Shown: positions 23,579-32,405 of the stretch, one piece after another
Layout of the letters: every line of letters begins with the position of its first letter
Numbering within the stretch: position 1 is the first letter of the stretch
Source: Isoptericola sp. BMS4
GTDB taxonomy: Bacteria; Actinomycetota; Actinomycetes; Actinomycetales; Cellulomonadaceae
Assembly: GCF_011634835.1 (NCBI RefSeq)
Contig: NZ_SIRP01000001.1
Span: 4,013,324-4,077,323, forward strand
DNA: 64,000 bases
Direction of reading: 5' to 3'
Notes under the pieces: generated by a model
The model's input: the letters and a program-made list of their open reading frames with translations, nothing else
Told to the model about the DNA's origin: nothing
Database searches by the model: none
Program-made: the position numbers and the translations under genes

Positions 23579-26500
23579 CTACTCTGCTGCGACCGCTGAC
23601 CGCACGAACGGATCCGTGTGGTCGACGTCGTCCTCACTCCACCCGTACCTGGCCCGGAGGAGTTCCAGAACCGCAGCCGATGGCAGAGGCTCCGGACGCA
23701 ACACCAAGTCCCACCACGTCTGGGCGCTCGACGTCACCGTCAACAGCAACGCGTTCCGCAACGCCTCGGCGGTGAACAGGTCGGTCTCCACCGGGTCACC
23801 TTCCGGCTCAGGAGTCATGAACACGTCGCGCATCTTCCGCGCCTCCTCGGGCGATCCCGGGGAGCGGAAGGTGTGCCGTGCGTTCTTCGCGACATTGTGG
23901 ACCGCGATCAGGAGCTGCCAGTCCTTCCAGCCCTCGTCGCGCAGCGTCGCGACCACATCGATAAAGGCGGAGTCGTCCCTCAACGCATCGAGGGTAGGCC
24001 TCATCCGCGACGGCAGGTCGGCGTAGCGATGCTCGATTTCCTCCCGGCTTCGATCCGGGTCGTATCCCGGGCCTCGCGTGGTGCGGGCTGTGAGCTCTTG
24101 ATGAGGCTCAGCAGCGGTCAAGTCCGGCGCCGACAGGGGCGCGGTCGCGCGCGGTCGGGCATCGAAGCTCGCCTCGGACACGACCGAGCGCCACAGCACG
24201 TCGTAGGGCACAGCAAACGTGACGTCAGTCAGCAGCTGATCCTCAAGCCCACACACCACGATCTCCCGGAACCGGTCCTCGGGGAGCGCAGATACCTCCA
24301 CGATCGCGGTCGTGACCGCAGCCAGCGTCTGCCGCGCGACTACGTTGACGTGCTCGTTCGTCAGACGGCCAACCGCAGGCAGCGACACGCTGAGCCTGCT
24401 CTCCTCGGGCTTCGACGCTTCGTCCTGGGCGTCGAAGTCGACGCCCACGGGCATCGCCTTGACGTAAACTGTCCTGCTCATCGGCAGCAGAACCAGGTCC
24501 TGGTCGGCCAGATGTGCCAGTACGATCTGCAACGCAGCCGTGAACCGCTCAGCGACGGCAACGTCGGCGTACGAGTTCCGGAAAATTACCGTCCACGTCA
24601 CCCCCAGGACCTCGAACCGGACGTGGCGGACCTCGGTGGTGTCGCCGAACGGGGGCCGACCGAGACTGTCGACCACCCGGTCGACATGGTCGTCGAACTC
24701 GATGTCCTCAAACCACGGCGGTCGCCCCTCGAACGCTTCGGCGAGCAGGGCATCGAGGAACTCGCCAATGCCACCGCGACTGATCGCATTCTCCACGTCT
24801 CCCCTGTACGGCTCGCCTGCCTTGCGAGCTAGCGACCTGATCTGGGTCAGCTCGAAGAACGCGCCCGTGAGCCAGCCATGCTGATCAAAGTCCATCGGCT
24901 GCTCGGCGAGCAGACGGTGTGAGACCAGTGCCTCGCAGTCCAAGTGAGCCGCGCTGCACCACGAACCCTGGTGGTAGTCGGCGAACGCGGCGTACGCCAA
25001 CCCGACCGAGTGCTGAGCCGGGTCCACGTCATTGACGAGGTACGCCGCCGCAAGCGCGAACTGCTTGGCCGCCATATACAGGCCCATGTCTCGGTACGCG
25101 ACCGCAGTCGCCAAGGTCGCGTGCACCATGTGCTGCCGACCGTCCCCGGAGAACAGCCCGTTCCGAGCCCGATGTAGCTGCTTGAGCGCTGCTATCCGGC
25201 GGCCCGCCGTGGCCAGCGCCTGGCACCGGTCAAGAGCGTTGTCCGCGGCCGTCGCCTCTCCGCTGGTTGTCGCAACACGCGCGTCGATCGCATCGATGAC
25301 CTGGTCGTAGCCCGGGATGTCGACGAGGAAGGGGGCGAACATCGTCAACACCTTGCCGAGCATCTCCACCGGGAACAGGGGCGCGTCCGGCAGATGCTCG
25401 ACGAGCCTCTTGTACGCGTCGATCGCTCCCACCGGGTCCACGAGGGGCACGTTGACTGGTGTCAGTTCTCCAGCCGCCAACGCCGCCATCCGCTCCTCCG
25501 ACGCCATATCGGTGATCTCGTCTCCGATGACGTACCCGTCCTCGGTCTCGTTCGCGGTCACCACATCGGGCTGAAGCCGCAGCCACCCGAGCGTGTCGAA
25601 GAGAACGCACGCGGCACCGGGGGGCAGATCCCCGTCGAGGAGGTACTCGACCTGTCGGGACAGGCCGGCGTTCCAGGCCTGCAGGGCCTCCTCAGTGTGC
25701 CTGGTCCGGCCGCGGGCCGCTGCGCCGGTCATGTACATCAGGATCACCGACGCGTCCGATAGCGCCTGACCGTCAGTGGCTGTGAGGGCGTCGTCGAGGT
25801 ACTCCGCGGCCCGGTCATCGGCCGGGGTCAGGTCGCCCAGGCCGCGGATGTTCGCGGCCACGCACTCGTACAACGCCCGCCTTCGAAGCGGGTACGGCCG
25901 GCCTGGTTCGAGGGCACTTTCCAGTCGCTCGAGCCAGAACGGCAAATCGGGGCGTCCCTCGCGGGTCGCGCACGCGTAGTGCAGGCACCCAGCCAGGTCG
26001 AGCAGGCGGCCCATCGTGTCGACCGGGTCTATGTCCGAGCGCCAACGAGCAAGGTCCTCCTCATACCAGTCAGGCCGGTCAACAGGCACCGGCAAAACCC
26101 GCGCCGGAAGGTGCAGGTACGTCTCGGCGATCCAGAACGTCGCATGGTCCGCGAGACGCTCAGCGATCGCGTTCCCGTCGAAGACCGCCAGGTGCACCTG
26201 GTGTCGCTCCATCGCATCGCGCTCGATCGCGTGCCGCCGCGCGACCGGGATGTCTGCCTCGCTGTACGCGACGATGAACTCGACCTCGGACCCGCTGGCT
26301 ACGACTTCGGCGACATCAGCACGGATCTTCCCGCGCAAGTCTTTCTGCTGCAGCGTGCAAGCGAAGCCGACCATCGCTCGGTCAGAAACGCCGAGATCGC
26401 GCCCGATCCGTTGTACCTGACCCGGCAGTTGCGTCGGAAATGTCTCGAAGTCGCGACCCTGGTCTCCACCACTGGCGACTGGCCCGGTCGCCGGTATCAG

Positions 26501-26629
26501 ATTCCGGGTCACTGTTGCCTTGGCGAGCATCCGCGTCAGGGTCTCGAACTCGTGCTGGCCGTTGCGCACGCGCAACTGGTTCAGCGCGAACCGAATCTCG
26601 TGGCGGACATGCTCGACATCGTCAGGCAT
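23579..26629 (-). CDS. Large protein with N-terminal PD-(D/E)XK nuclease domain (candidate defence protein)
   Basis: 1,016 residues from ATG 26629, which has GAGG 6 nt upstream. The N-terminal ~200 residues look like an Mrr/Cap4-type nuclease: GGDQGRDFETF with Asp60 and LQQKD with Lys96 give the D...QxK pattern. The middle ~500 residues are helical and TPR-like (repeated A-x-x-Y-x-x-A patterns such as YRDMGLYMAAKQFALAAAYL). The C-terminal part is unrecognised. Similar nuclease heads are attached to diverse sensor domains in phage defence. Single-gene cargo, convergent with the relaxase. Its exact function is unknown. Confidence 0.65.
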   Translation of the reverse strand: MPDDVEHVRHEIRFALNQLRVRNGQHEFETLTRMLAKATVTRNLIPATGPVASGGDQGRDFETFPTQLPGQVQRIGRDLGVSDRAMVGFACTLQQKDLRGKIRADVAEVVASGSEVEFIVAYSEADIPVARRHAIERDAMERHQVHLAVFDGNAIAERLADHATFWIAETYLHLPARVLPVPVDRPDWYEEDLARWRSDIDPVDTMGRLLDLAGCLHYACATREGRPDLPFWLERLESALEPGRPYPLRRRALYECVAANIRGLGDLTPADDRAAEYLDDALTATDGQALSDASVILMYMTGAAARGRTRHTEEALQAWNAGLSRQVEYLLDGDLPPGAACVLFDTLGWLRLQPDVVTANETEDGYVIGDEITDMASEERMAALAAGELTPVNVPLVDPVGAIDAYKRLVEHLPDAPLFPVEMLGKVLTMFAPFLVDIPGYDQVIDAIDARVATTSGEATAADNALDRCQALATAGRRIAALKQLHRARNGLFSGDGRQHMVHATLATAVAYRDMGLYMAAKQFALAAAYLVNDVDPAQHSVGLAYAAFADYHQGSWCSAAHLDCEALVSHRLLAEQPMDFDQHGWLTGAFFELTQIRSLARKAGEPYRGDVENAISRGGIGEFLDALLAEAFEGRPPWFEDIEFDDHVDRVVDSLGRPPFGDTTEVRHVRFEVLGVTWTVIFRNSYADVAVAERFTAALQIVLAHLADQDLVLLPMSRTVYVKAMPVGVDFDAQDEASKPEESRLSVSLPAVGRLTNEHVNVVARQTLAAVTTAIVEVSALPEDRFREIVVCGLEDQLLTDVTFAVPYDVLWRSVVSEASFDARPRATAPLSAPDLTAAEPHQELTARTTRGPGYDPDRSREEIEHRYADLPSRMRPTLDALRDDSAFIDVVATLRDEGWKDWQLLIAVHNVAKNARHTFRSPGSPEEARKMRDVFMTPEPEGDPVETDLFTAEALRNALLLTVTSSAQTWWDLVLRPEPLPSAAVLELLRARYGWSEDDVDHTDPFVRSAVAAE

Positions 26630-26670
26630 CGACAGCCTCGTCGAGGCGTCTGGCGCGGCGGGGAGAACAC

Positions 26671-26722
26671 ATCTTGAGCAAAGCATAAGCCCGAGTGGCC
26701 CTGCACGGCGGCGGCTCAAGAT
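26671..26722 (-). promoter_or_regulatory. Promoter with inverted-repeat operator for the nuclease gene
   Basis: ATCTTGAGC (26671-26679) and GCTCAAGAT (26714-26722) form a perfect 9-bp inverted repeat. Between them, on the minus strand, TATGCT (26687-26682) is a good -10 element ~55 nt before the start codon. The arrangement suggests a repressor that spans the promoter. Confidence 0.5.
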
Positions 26723-26866
26723 GGGCGTGTGTCAGAACCACCCATCACAGCCCTCCAGGGGCACCCGCACCCGCGCCGACCAACCCGCAATTCATAGCCC
26801 TACACCACGACCTTGCCGGAGCCCTGAGAAACCGACGCTCAGCAACCATGCGGAGTCGCTCTTTAG

Positions 26867-27286
26867 TCATCGCTCGGTCGAGCAGCGTCGCGCCCTCACG
26901 ACCAGCAACCTGCCGAGCGGCGTGAACGCCGCCAGAAACGCGCAGACGCCGAAGGTCAGCAGCGCGAGTCCCGCGAGGTTGACGACCGTGCCACCGATGG
27001 GGCCTCTGATCGTCATGCCGGCCAGGACGAGCACCACGGCCAGGCACACCGTCAGCACCAGGGTGCGGGGCGCTTGGGCGAACGGTCGGCCATTGTCGCG
27101 CCACCGGCGGTGCAGTTGGATGATCCGCACGACGGAGCACGGCGCACCGACGGTGAGGAACGCCCATGCGGCACCGACGGCCACGACGTCGCCGGGCGGT
27201 TCCGCGCCCATGCCGAGTAGCCAGGCCGGTCCGCAGGCCGCGAGCACGACGTCGGCGGCCAAGTTCCAGCGTCGCCGGTCGCTCAT
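26867..27286 (-). CDS. Small ICE membrane protein (four helices)
   Basis: 139 residues with four hydrophobic helices (about 10-30, 37-55, 75-92, 100-125) separated by short basic loops. ATG 27286 overlaps the stop of the upstream multi-HTH gene (ATGA) and has AGGA 5 nt ahead. It is last in the four-gene operon driven from 30,877-30,915. No family recognised; role in transfer is inferred only from the operon. Confidence 0.7.
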   Translation of the reverse strand: MSDRRRWNLAADVVLAACGPAWLLGMGAEPPGDVVAVGAAWAFLTVGAPCSVVRIIQLHRRWRDNGRPFAQAPRTLVLTVCLAVVLVLAGMTIRGPIGGTVVNLAGLALLTFGVCAFLAAFTPLGRLLVVRARRCSTER

Positions 27287-29880
27287 ATTCCTGGTCCTTC
27301 CGTGCTGACCGGCCCGCCACCCACGGGCACAGGCGTTCCCGACTGGTCGTCCCTTCCGGTCCCCACTACGTCGAACTCACTGCCCGTCACCGTCCCTTCG
27401 CAGTCACGGCCGTCGACACCGTCAGTCTGATCCACCCCACCGACACCGCCGTCGAACGCGAGTTCGCCGTCGCCCCGCTCCGGCGCCGCCCCCACGGTCT
27501 CGGCGTGGATGCCGCGGGCAGGCTCGATGAGCCAGGCGATCTCCCCGGGGGCCAATCCGCACCGGTTGCCGAGCTCAGCGAGTGTGCCGTTGGTCGCCGC
27601 GAGGGCTCCTGCGAGTCGTGCCCGCGCTTCGGCGAACGCGGCCCCGGCCGCGCCGAGGCTGTCGATGCCCGCAATCACCTCGGCTGCCGCGTGGTCGGCA
27701 AGCACGCGGTGGCCGTCGTCGTCCGGGTAGAGGGCGCGGTTGCGTGCTTGGGCGACGGCGAGTGTGTCCGCTGCCAGGCTGTCCAGGCGAGCAGTGAACG
27801 CCTCGCTCTCGGGTGAGCGGGCGATCTCGCGCGGGGCGGCCAGCCGTTCGAGCTCGAGCCACGCGGGACCGTAGCCTGGGTTGTTCTCAGCGGTGATGGG
27901 CTCGTAGACGGCGACGGCGCGTCGCACCAGCGAGCTGCCCGGTCGTTCGACGGCGAGGCGCTCGGTGCGTTGGAAGTAGTAGCCAGCCGCCCCGAGGCGC
28001 AGCATCCGGGAGATGGTGGCGTCGAGGGCTTGGCTCGCGAAGGTCAGGTCGGCCAGCTCGGGTTCGGTGCCGCGACGGGTGTGCTTGAGGATGCGCACGG
28101 CCTCGGCGATCTCGACGACGGCCAGCGACTCGCACCCTGCGGTGCCGGCGACGTCGGTCAGGACAACGTCGATGTCGTCGTAGCGGTGGTACCGCTTCTC
28201 GTGGACCTCGGCGACCTCGTCCAGGTCCAGGGTGAGTGCCTGATGACGGGCGTAGGTGGCGATGCGGCGTTGGGCATCGACGAGCCAGCGCATCACGGTG
28301 GCCTTGACCGGCTCGGGGTCACCCGCCAGATGGGCAGCGGCCCGGTCGAGGGCGGCTGCGGCAGCCCCGAGAGTTACTGGCGGCGGACCTGGTAGCCGGT
28401 CTATCGCTGTCGGCCCGAGTCGGTCGATGGCGTAGTCCGCCGTTGGCGTGTCGGCGGTCCACGTGGCGGCGTCGAGCACGACGGCGGGCAGGGCCCACTC
28501 GTCGGTCTTCGGGCCGACCGTCGTGGGGAGGCATTGCCAGCCTCGGGCGGCGGCGTGTCGCTCGTCGAGGGCGAGCAGTGCGCGCAGTGCGGTGACCGTG
28601 TCTCTCAGGGCTGCGGCGCGCTGGTCGCGGGTCAGTGACGTCGGCAGATCGCGTTCACGCCCCGCCACGGCGGCGACCGCGGCCTGCCGCCACAGCTCGA
28701 CGGCGCGGATCGGCTGCGGGGTGCCAAGGTCGGCGGCGGAGGCTCGCGTGTCTTCGGCGTCGCGCAGCTGCAGGAGTGCGGCGCGTAGTCGGTAGGCGGG
28801 GTTCGCGGCACCGATCGCCGTCGTCGCAAAGCGGCCTTCGACAGCCTGCTCGACCACGGCGGCGAGGTAGGCGATCACCTCGGCGCGGTAGCGCATGATC
28901 AGCTCGGCGGTGGCGATGCGCTGCTCGGGCGTGGCGCGGTCGGGAATCTCGATGGCCAGGTTGGCGATGCGCTGCTCGATCGGCACCTCGGGTCCGGTGT
29001 CGCGCGGCGGGATCTGCCCGCCGTCGCGCAGCACGGACTGGTGGTATGCGACCGAAGTGCGGTCCAGGCCGAGTGCGTCTGCCATCTCCTCCTGGATGTA
29101 GCCGCGCTCGGTGAGGAAGGTGACCATCTCGCGTGTCTCGTCAGCGAGGCTGGTCGCACCGAGGTCGATGCCGTGGGCGGCCAGCACCTCGGCGGGGTCA
29201 GGTCGCGGCTCAGGTGTCCACCCGGACGCTTCGAGGCGCCGCTGATAGGTGCGGACCGTGGCAACGTTCAGGCCGAGGGTGTCGGCGACCTCCTGCTGCT
29301 CATGGCCGCGTCCGCGCAGGAAGCCGATCAGACGTCGGTACGCGGCCGAGCGCTCAGTCCCGCGGGGTGTCGTTGCCCGGTCGGGAAGTTCGAGCCCCGC
29401 TTCCTCCAGGGCGCTGGCAGCGGTGACGACGGCCGGCGTCCAGCCTTCTGCCTCCAACAGCCGGCGGTATCGCAGCACGGTGTGGACGTCAGCGGCGACG
29501 GCGCCCGCGATCTGTTGGTGCTCGTAGCCGCGCCCGACCAGGAGCGCGACGGCGTCGCGCATGGCGCGTTGTCGCTCCTGGTCGCGCTCAGCGAAGGTGC
29601 GGACGTCGAACCCGCCGTCCTGGAGCGCCTCACTCGCCGTACGGCGCGGGCCCGCTGCGAACCGGCCGTCGTCGCGGAAGGCCGCGTGGTACTCGCGCAG
29701 CAGCTCGCGACCGATGCTGAGGGAACGCTCGATCTCGTTCCACGAGTAGCCGTCCGCGAACAGCCTGCCGGCCAGTTCGCGGCGCGGGTCACGCCCGTCC
29801 AAGGCGGCGCGCACCCGCTGGACGGCGAGCAGTCGGCCCAGCGCGTCCCGCAACGCCGCGGCGCTCTGCCCGTAGGTCAT
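27283..29880 (-). CDS. Multi-helix-turn-helix ICE protein
   Basis: 865 residues. The N-terminal ~300 carry at least four tandem HTH-like modules: DGYSWNEIERSLSIGRELLR, RGYEHQQIAGAVAADVHTVL, RGHEQQEVADTLGLNVATVR and RGYIQEEMADALGLDRTSVA, each followed by a basic '(R/Q)xLExxGW' helix. The rest is Ala-rich and helical, with an HTH-like segment near the C-terminus (TLAELGNRCGLAPGEIAWLI) and a Gly/Asp-rich tail. Such an array suggests binding to a repeated DNA site, as for a transfer regulator or oriT organiser. ATG 29880 and the stop both sit in 4-bp ATGA overlaps. Confidence 0.65.
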   Translation of the reverse strand: MTYGQSAAALRDALGRLLAVQRVRAALDGRDPRRELAGRLFADGYSWNEIERSLSIGRELLREYHAAFRDDGRFAAGPRRTASEALQDGGFDVRTFAERDQERQRAMRDAVALLVGRGYEHQQIAGAVAADVHTVLRYRRLLEAEGWTPAVVTAASALEEAGLELPDRATTPRGTERSAAYRRLIGFLRGRGHEQQEVADTLGLNVATVRTYQRRLEASGWTPEPRPDPAEVLAAHGIDLGATSLADETREMVTFLTERGYIQEEMADALGLDRTSVAYHQSVLRDGGQIPPRDTGPEVPIEQRIANLAIEIPDRATPEQRIATAELIMRYRAEVIAYLAAVVEQAVEGRFATTAIGAANPAYRLRAALLQLRDAEDTRASAADLGTPQPIRAVELWRQAAVAAVAGRERDLPTSLTRDQRAAALRDTVTALRALLALDERHAAARGWQCLPTTVGPKTDEWALPAVVLDAATWTADTPTADYAIDRLGPTAIDRLPGPPPVTLGAAAAALDRAAAHLAGDPEPVKATVMRWLVDAQRRIATYARHQALTLDLDEVAEVHEKRYHRYDDIDVVLTDVAGTAGCESLAVVEIAEAVRILKHTRRGTEPELADLTFASQALDATISRMLRLGAAGYYFQRTERLAVERPGSSLVRRAVAVYEPITAENNPGYGPAWLELERLAAPREIARSPESEAFTARLDSLAADTLAVAQARNRALYPDDDGHRVLADHAAAEVIAGIDSLGAAGAAFAEARARLAGALAATNGTLAELGNRCGLAPGEIAWLIEPARGIHAETVGAAPERGDGELAFDGGVGGVDQTDGVDGRDCEGTVTGSEFDVVGTGRDDQSGTPVPVGGGPVSTEGPGI

Positions 29881-30218
29881 GGCAGGTCCCCTGCCCAGCT
29901 GGTGCGCACGTCGTCGGACCAGACGGCGTCGAGACCGGCGATCACGAGCTCGAGCGCCAGGCGTTCCCCACGCTCGGCAAGGCGCTCGACGGCGGTGCGG
30001 GCCCGCACGTACAGGCGGGCGCGGTCCCCGGACTCGACAGGCACTGCTACCGGAACCGGGAGGTCCGTCGCGGCCTCGAGCGCGAGGAGCACCTCGGTGT
30101 ACGACAGCGTCGAGAAGTCCGGCAGCGTCGCCTGCAGTGCGGCGAGGCTCGAGCGCGCCTCCCGGTACGCCTCCACCCCTTCGTGCTCGCTCCAACCGGC
30201 ACCGCGGCGCGCGCTCAC
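29877..30218 (-). CDS. Hypothetical ICE protein (113 aa)
   Basis: 113 residues from GTG 30218, mainly helical (EAYREARSSLAALQATLP, LYVRARTAVERLAERGERLA) with no recognised motif. It overlaps its neighbours by 4 bp on both sides (GTGA upstream, ATGA downstream), which strongly supports translation as the second gene of the operon. Function unknown. Confidence 0.65.
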   Translation of the reverse strand: MSARRGAGWSEHEGVEAYREARSSLAALQATLPDFSTLSYTEVLLALEAATDLPVPVAVPVESGDRARLYVRARTAVERLAERGERLALELVIAGLDAVWSDDVRTSWAGDLP

Positions 30219-30856
30219 TGGCCCGGCCCGACGAGCGAGGGTGCGGCGGGAGGCTCGCGGCCAGGGCCGGCGTCCAGGCCGGCGATCCGGTCGGGCCGGA
30301 AACCTGCCCAGTGCTCTCCCTCGGGGGTCACCACGACCGGCGCGGTCAGGTAGCCGAGCCCGCGAGCAAGGTCGAGAGCCTCGGCGTCGTCGACCCGCAC
30401 AAAGTCGATGCCCTTCTTCTCCAGGGCACGCACGGTGGCGCCGCACTGGACGCATCCGGGCTTGGACAGCACGGTGACCTTGTCGCGCCCCAGCACCCGG
30501 GCGATGTCGTCGGCGCCCAGACCCGTGGCATCGGCCAGCTCGCGCAGTGTAACGTCCGACGTTGCCAGCGCACCGACCAGGCGTGCTTCGGCGCGCGTCA
30601 CCTGTTCGTTGGCCTGAGCCGCGTCCTGGGTGGCGACCCGATAGCCGGTGCCAACATCGGGCAGGGTGTCGCGGCCGCCGATCACCCGCGCGGCCGAGTC
30701 ATCAGCCAGTGCTCGCAGGTGGCGCTGCTCGGCGCGGGGGTAGACCTCAGTGGTGCGGTCACGCGCGGCGGCCAGCCGCGCGCGGGCCACCTGCTGGTCG
30801 CCCCTGGGAGCCGCGGGCTCGGCGCCGGGGTCTGCGCCGTCGTCGATATCGGCCAT
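30215..30856 (-). CDS. Helical protein with C-terminal NrdH-like redoxin domain
   Basis: 213 residues. The first ~120 are helical, with an HTH-like segment (VTLRELADATGLGADDIARV). The last ~80 match a glutaredoxin/NrdH redoxin: VTVLSKPGCVQC with a CxxC pair, then TVRALEKKGIDFVRVD, LTAPVVVT and HWAGFRPDRI. Joining a DNA-binding-like segment to a redoxin is unusual and could make the protein redox-responsive (inference). ATG 30856 has an AGGAGGT ribosome site. First gene of the operon ending with the membrane protein at 26,867. Confidence 0.75.
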   Translation of the reverse strand: MADIDDGADPGAEPAAPRGDQQVARARLAAARDRTTEVYPRAEQRHLRALADDSAARVIGGRDTLPDVGTGYRVATQDAAQANEQVTRAEARLVGALATSDVTLRELADATGLGADDIARVLGRDKVTVLSKPGCVQCGATVRALEKKGIDFVRVDDAEALDLARGLGYLTAPVVVTPEGEHWAGFRPDRIAGLDAGPGREPPAAPSLVGPGQ

Positions 30857-30876
30857 CTCGACCTCCTCTCGCCACG

Positions 30877-30946
30877 TACATCGCCAGCCCACGGGCAGGC
30901 GGGCGACCGATATCGACGGCGCGCTTGGTGGCCGGGCGGCGATGAC
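30877..30946. promoter_or_regulatory. Divergent CGATATCG-type ICE promoter (sites b and b')
   Basis: One CGATATCG palindrome (30908-30915) serves two directions. On the minus strand GATGTA (30882-30877) lies 25 nt away, facing the redoxin operon; on the plus strand GATGAC (30941-30946) lies 25 nt away, facing the 31,001 operon. Both spacers have YTG at positions 10-12 and end in GC. Confidence 0.8.
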
Positions 30947-31000
30947 CTCGGTGAGAGGAGCCGGGCAGCTGGGTTCGGCCCCTGGCACATGGAGGGCCTC

Positions 31001-32398
31001 ATGAACGTGCTCGACACCCACGCCGCCCAGATGGCGGACCAGACGCGGACGCTGCGTGACGTCGCACAGCATCGGCTGCGGCACACCACGACGTTCGGTG
31101 AGGCCCTCTACCACCAGGCCACCGCCAAGGCCGCGGCGCTGGCCATCCGGGCCGAGTTCCCGGCCGCGGCCTACCTCAAGCTCGTGCCCACCGACCAGGA
31201 CGGCGTCGACTTCGAACCCGGAGCGATCCTCGACGGAGCCGGCAACCCGATCGCCGCAGATCGTCACAGTGCCCCGGCTGACGTCGTCGACCGGTGGGAC
31301 GCCGTCGTCGGCCCCCACTACGGCCCGCTGACCGACCTACCCAGCGACTTCACCTACGACCTCGAGACACGGGAAGCGGTCCCGCACTACCCGTGGCTCC
31401 TCGCCAGCAGCGACCGCGTCGACCGTCTGGACCTGCGCGCAGCGGCCGAGCTCGACCTGTCCGACGCGATCGCCGCGGCGTTCCCCGAACCGGTCCCTCC
31501 CACCGAGGACCTGGGGGCGCTGACGACTGACGGCGTCGTCGTGCCCGCAGCATTGATCGACACCGGGGCGCGGCACCACCCATCGCTACCCGAGTGGCCC
31601 GCAGACCTTCCCGACCCCGACGTGGCCGGGAAGCGCGCAGCCGACGGCGAGACCCGCCTGACCGTCACCGTGGGCGGGGTTGAGCAGCTCACCGTCGCCG
31701 GAGTCTGGACCGGCGAGGCGTACACCGAGGACGTCGACTGGCATCGCGGCAGCACCCTGAGCGACACCCAGCGGGATGACGTCGAGGCGTGGGCGCGTCA
31801 GGTGTGGATCCGGCTGACCGACGCCCTGGACAACGTCGTCGACCACGCCGTCACCGCGACGATCGAACCCACCCTTGCGCGCGTCGCCACCGACCACCCG
31901 AGCCCGTCCGCCGCACGTCTCGACGACCTGTCCGCCCAGTCCGTGACCGGGCACGCCTCACCAATGCGGCGCCACGAGGGACCTCCGCAGCCGGGAGGTC
32001 CGGCGTCGGGCACGCCACGATTCACGCACCCGGCGTTCGACGGCGTCACCTTCGCCGCCGTCGCGTACCACCAGGGGTGGAACGGCTGGGCCGCCCCCGT
32101 CGTCGACCGAGCCACCCTCGAAGACCTCCTGGACCGCCTCGACCCGCAGTGGGTGCGCGGGCGGATCGACGGCGACGACGTCCTCCGGGTCGAACACTTC
32201 GAGAACGGATCGCCAACGGATCGCGACGTTGTCGCACCGAACCTCGACGGCACCTACGACCTCGGCCTCCTCGGCTGGACGTTCGAGATCGCCGACGAAC
32301 CGGCGACCGAACCGGCGAGCCAGGCGCCGCCGTCGCCGTCGCCGATGATGCCCGACGTCGGCCCTACCGCCGCGGCCGACCTCGAGCTCGGGTGGTGA
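31001..32398 (+). CDS. Hypothetical ICE protein (465 aa) upstream of ardC
   Basis: 465 acidic residues starting at ATG 31001, chosen for GGAGGG just upstream; an in-frame ATG at 30989 lacks a ribosome site. No membrane segment. The middle holds a beta-rich stretch (TRLTVTVGGVEQLTVAGVW) and the C-terminal third a WNGWAAPVVDRATLEDLLDR region repeated in ICE proteins of actinobacteria. I do not recognise an enzyme motif. It is the first gene of the plus-strand operon with ardC (7 bp gap). Confidence 0.65.
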   Translation: MNVLDTHAAQMADQTRTLRDVAQHRLRHTTTFGEALYHQATAKAAALAIRAEFPAAAYLKLVPTDQDGVDFEPGAILDGAGNPIAADRHSAPADVVDRWDAVVGPHYGPLTDLPSDFTYDLETREAVPHYPWLLASSDRVDRLDLRAAAELDLSDAIAAAFPEPVPPTEDLGALTTDGVVVPAALIDTGARHHPSLPEWPADLPDPDVAGKRAADGETRLTVTVGGVEQLTVAGVWTGEAYTEDVDWHRGSTLSDTQRDDVEAWARQVWIRLTDALDNVVDHAVTATIEPTLARVATDHPSPSAARLDDLSAQSVTGHASPMRRHEGPPQPGGPASGTPRFTHPAFDGVTFAAVAYHQGWNGWAAPVVDRATLEDLLDRLDPQWVRGRIDGDDVLRVEHFENGSPTDRDVVAPNLDGTYDLGLLGWTFEIADEPATEPASQAPPSPSPMMPDVGPTAAADLELGW

Positions 32399-32405
32399 GG
32401 CGGCG

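Noticed and set aside
30843..30852. CGATATCG inside the start of the redoxin gene
   Set aside because: Coding sequence (Asp-Ile-Asp), and no GC-RATG at the fixed spacing.
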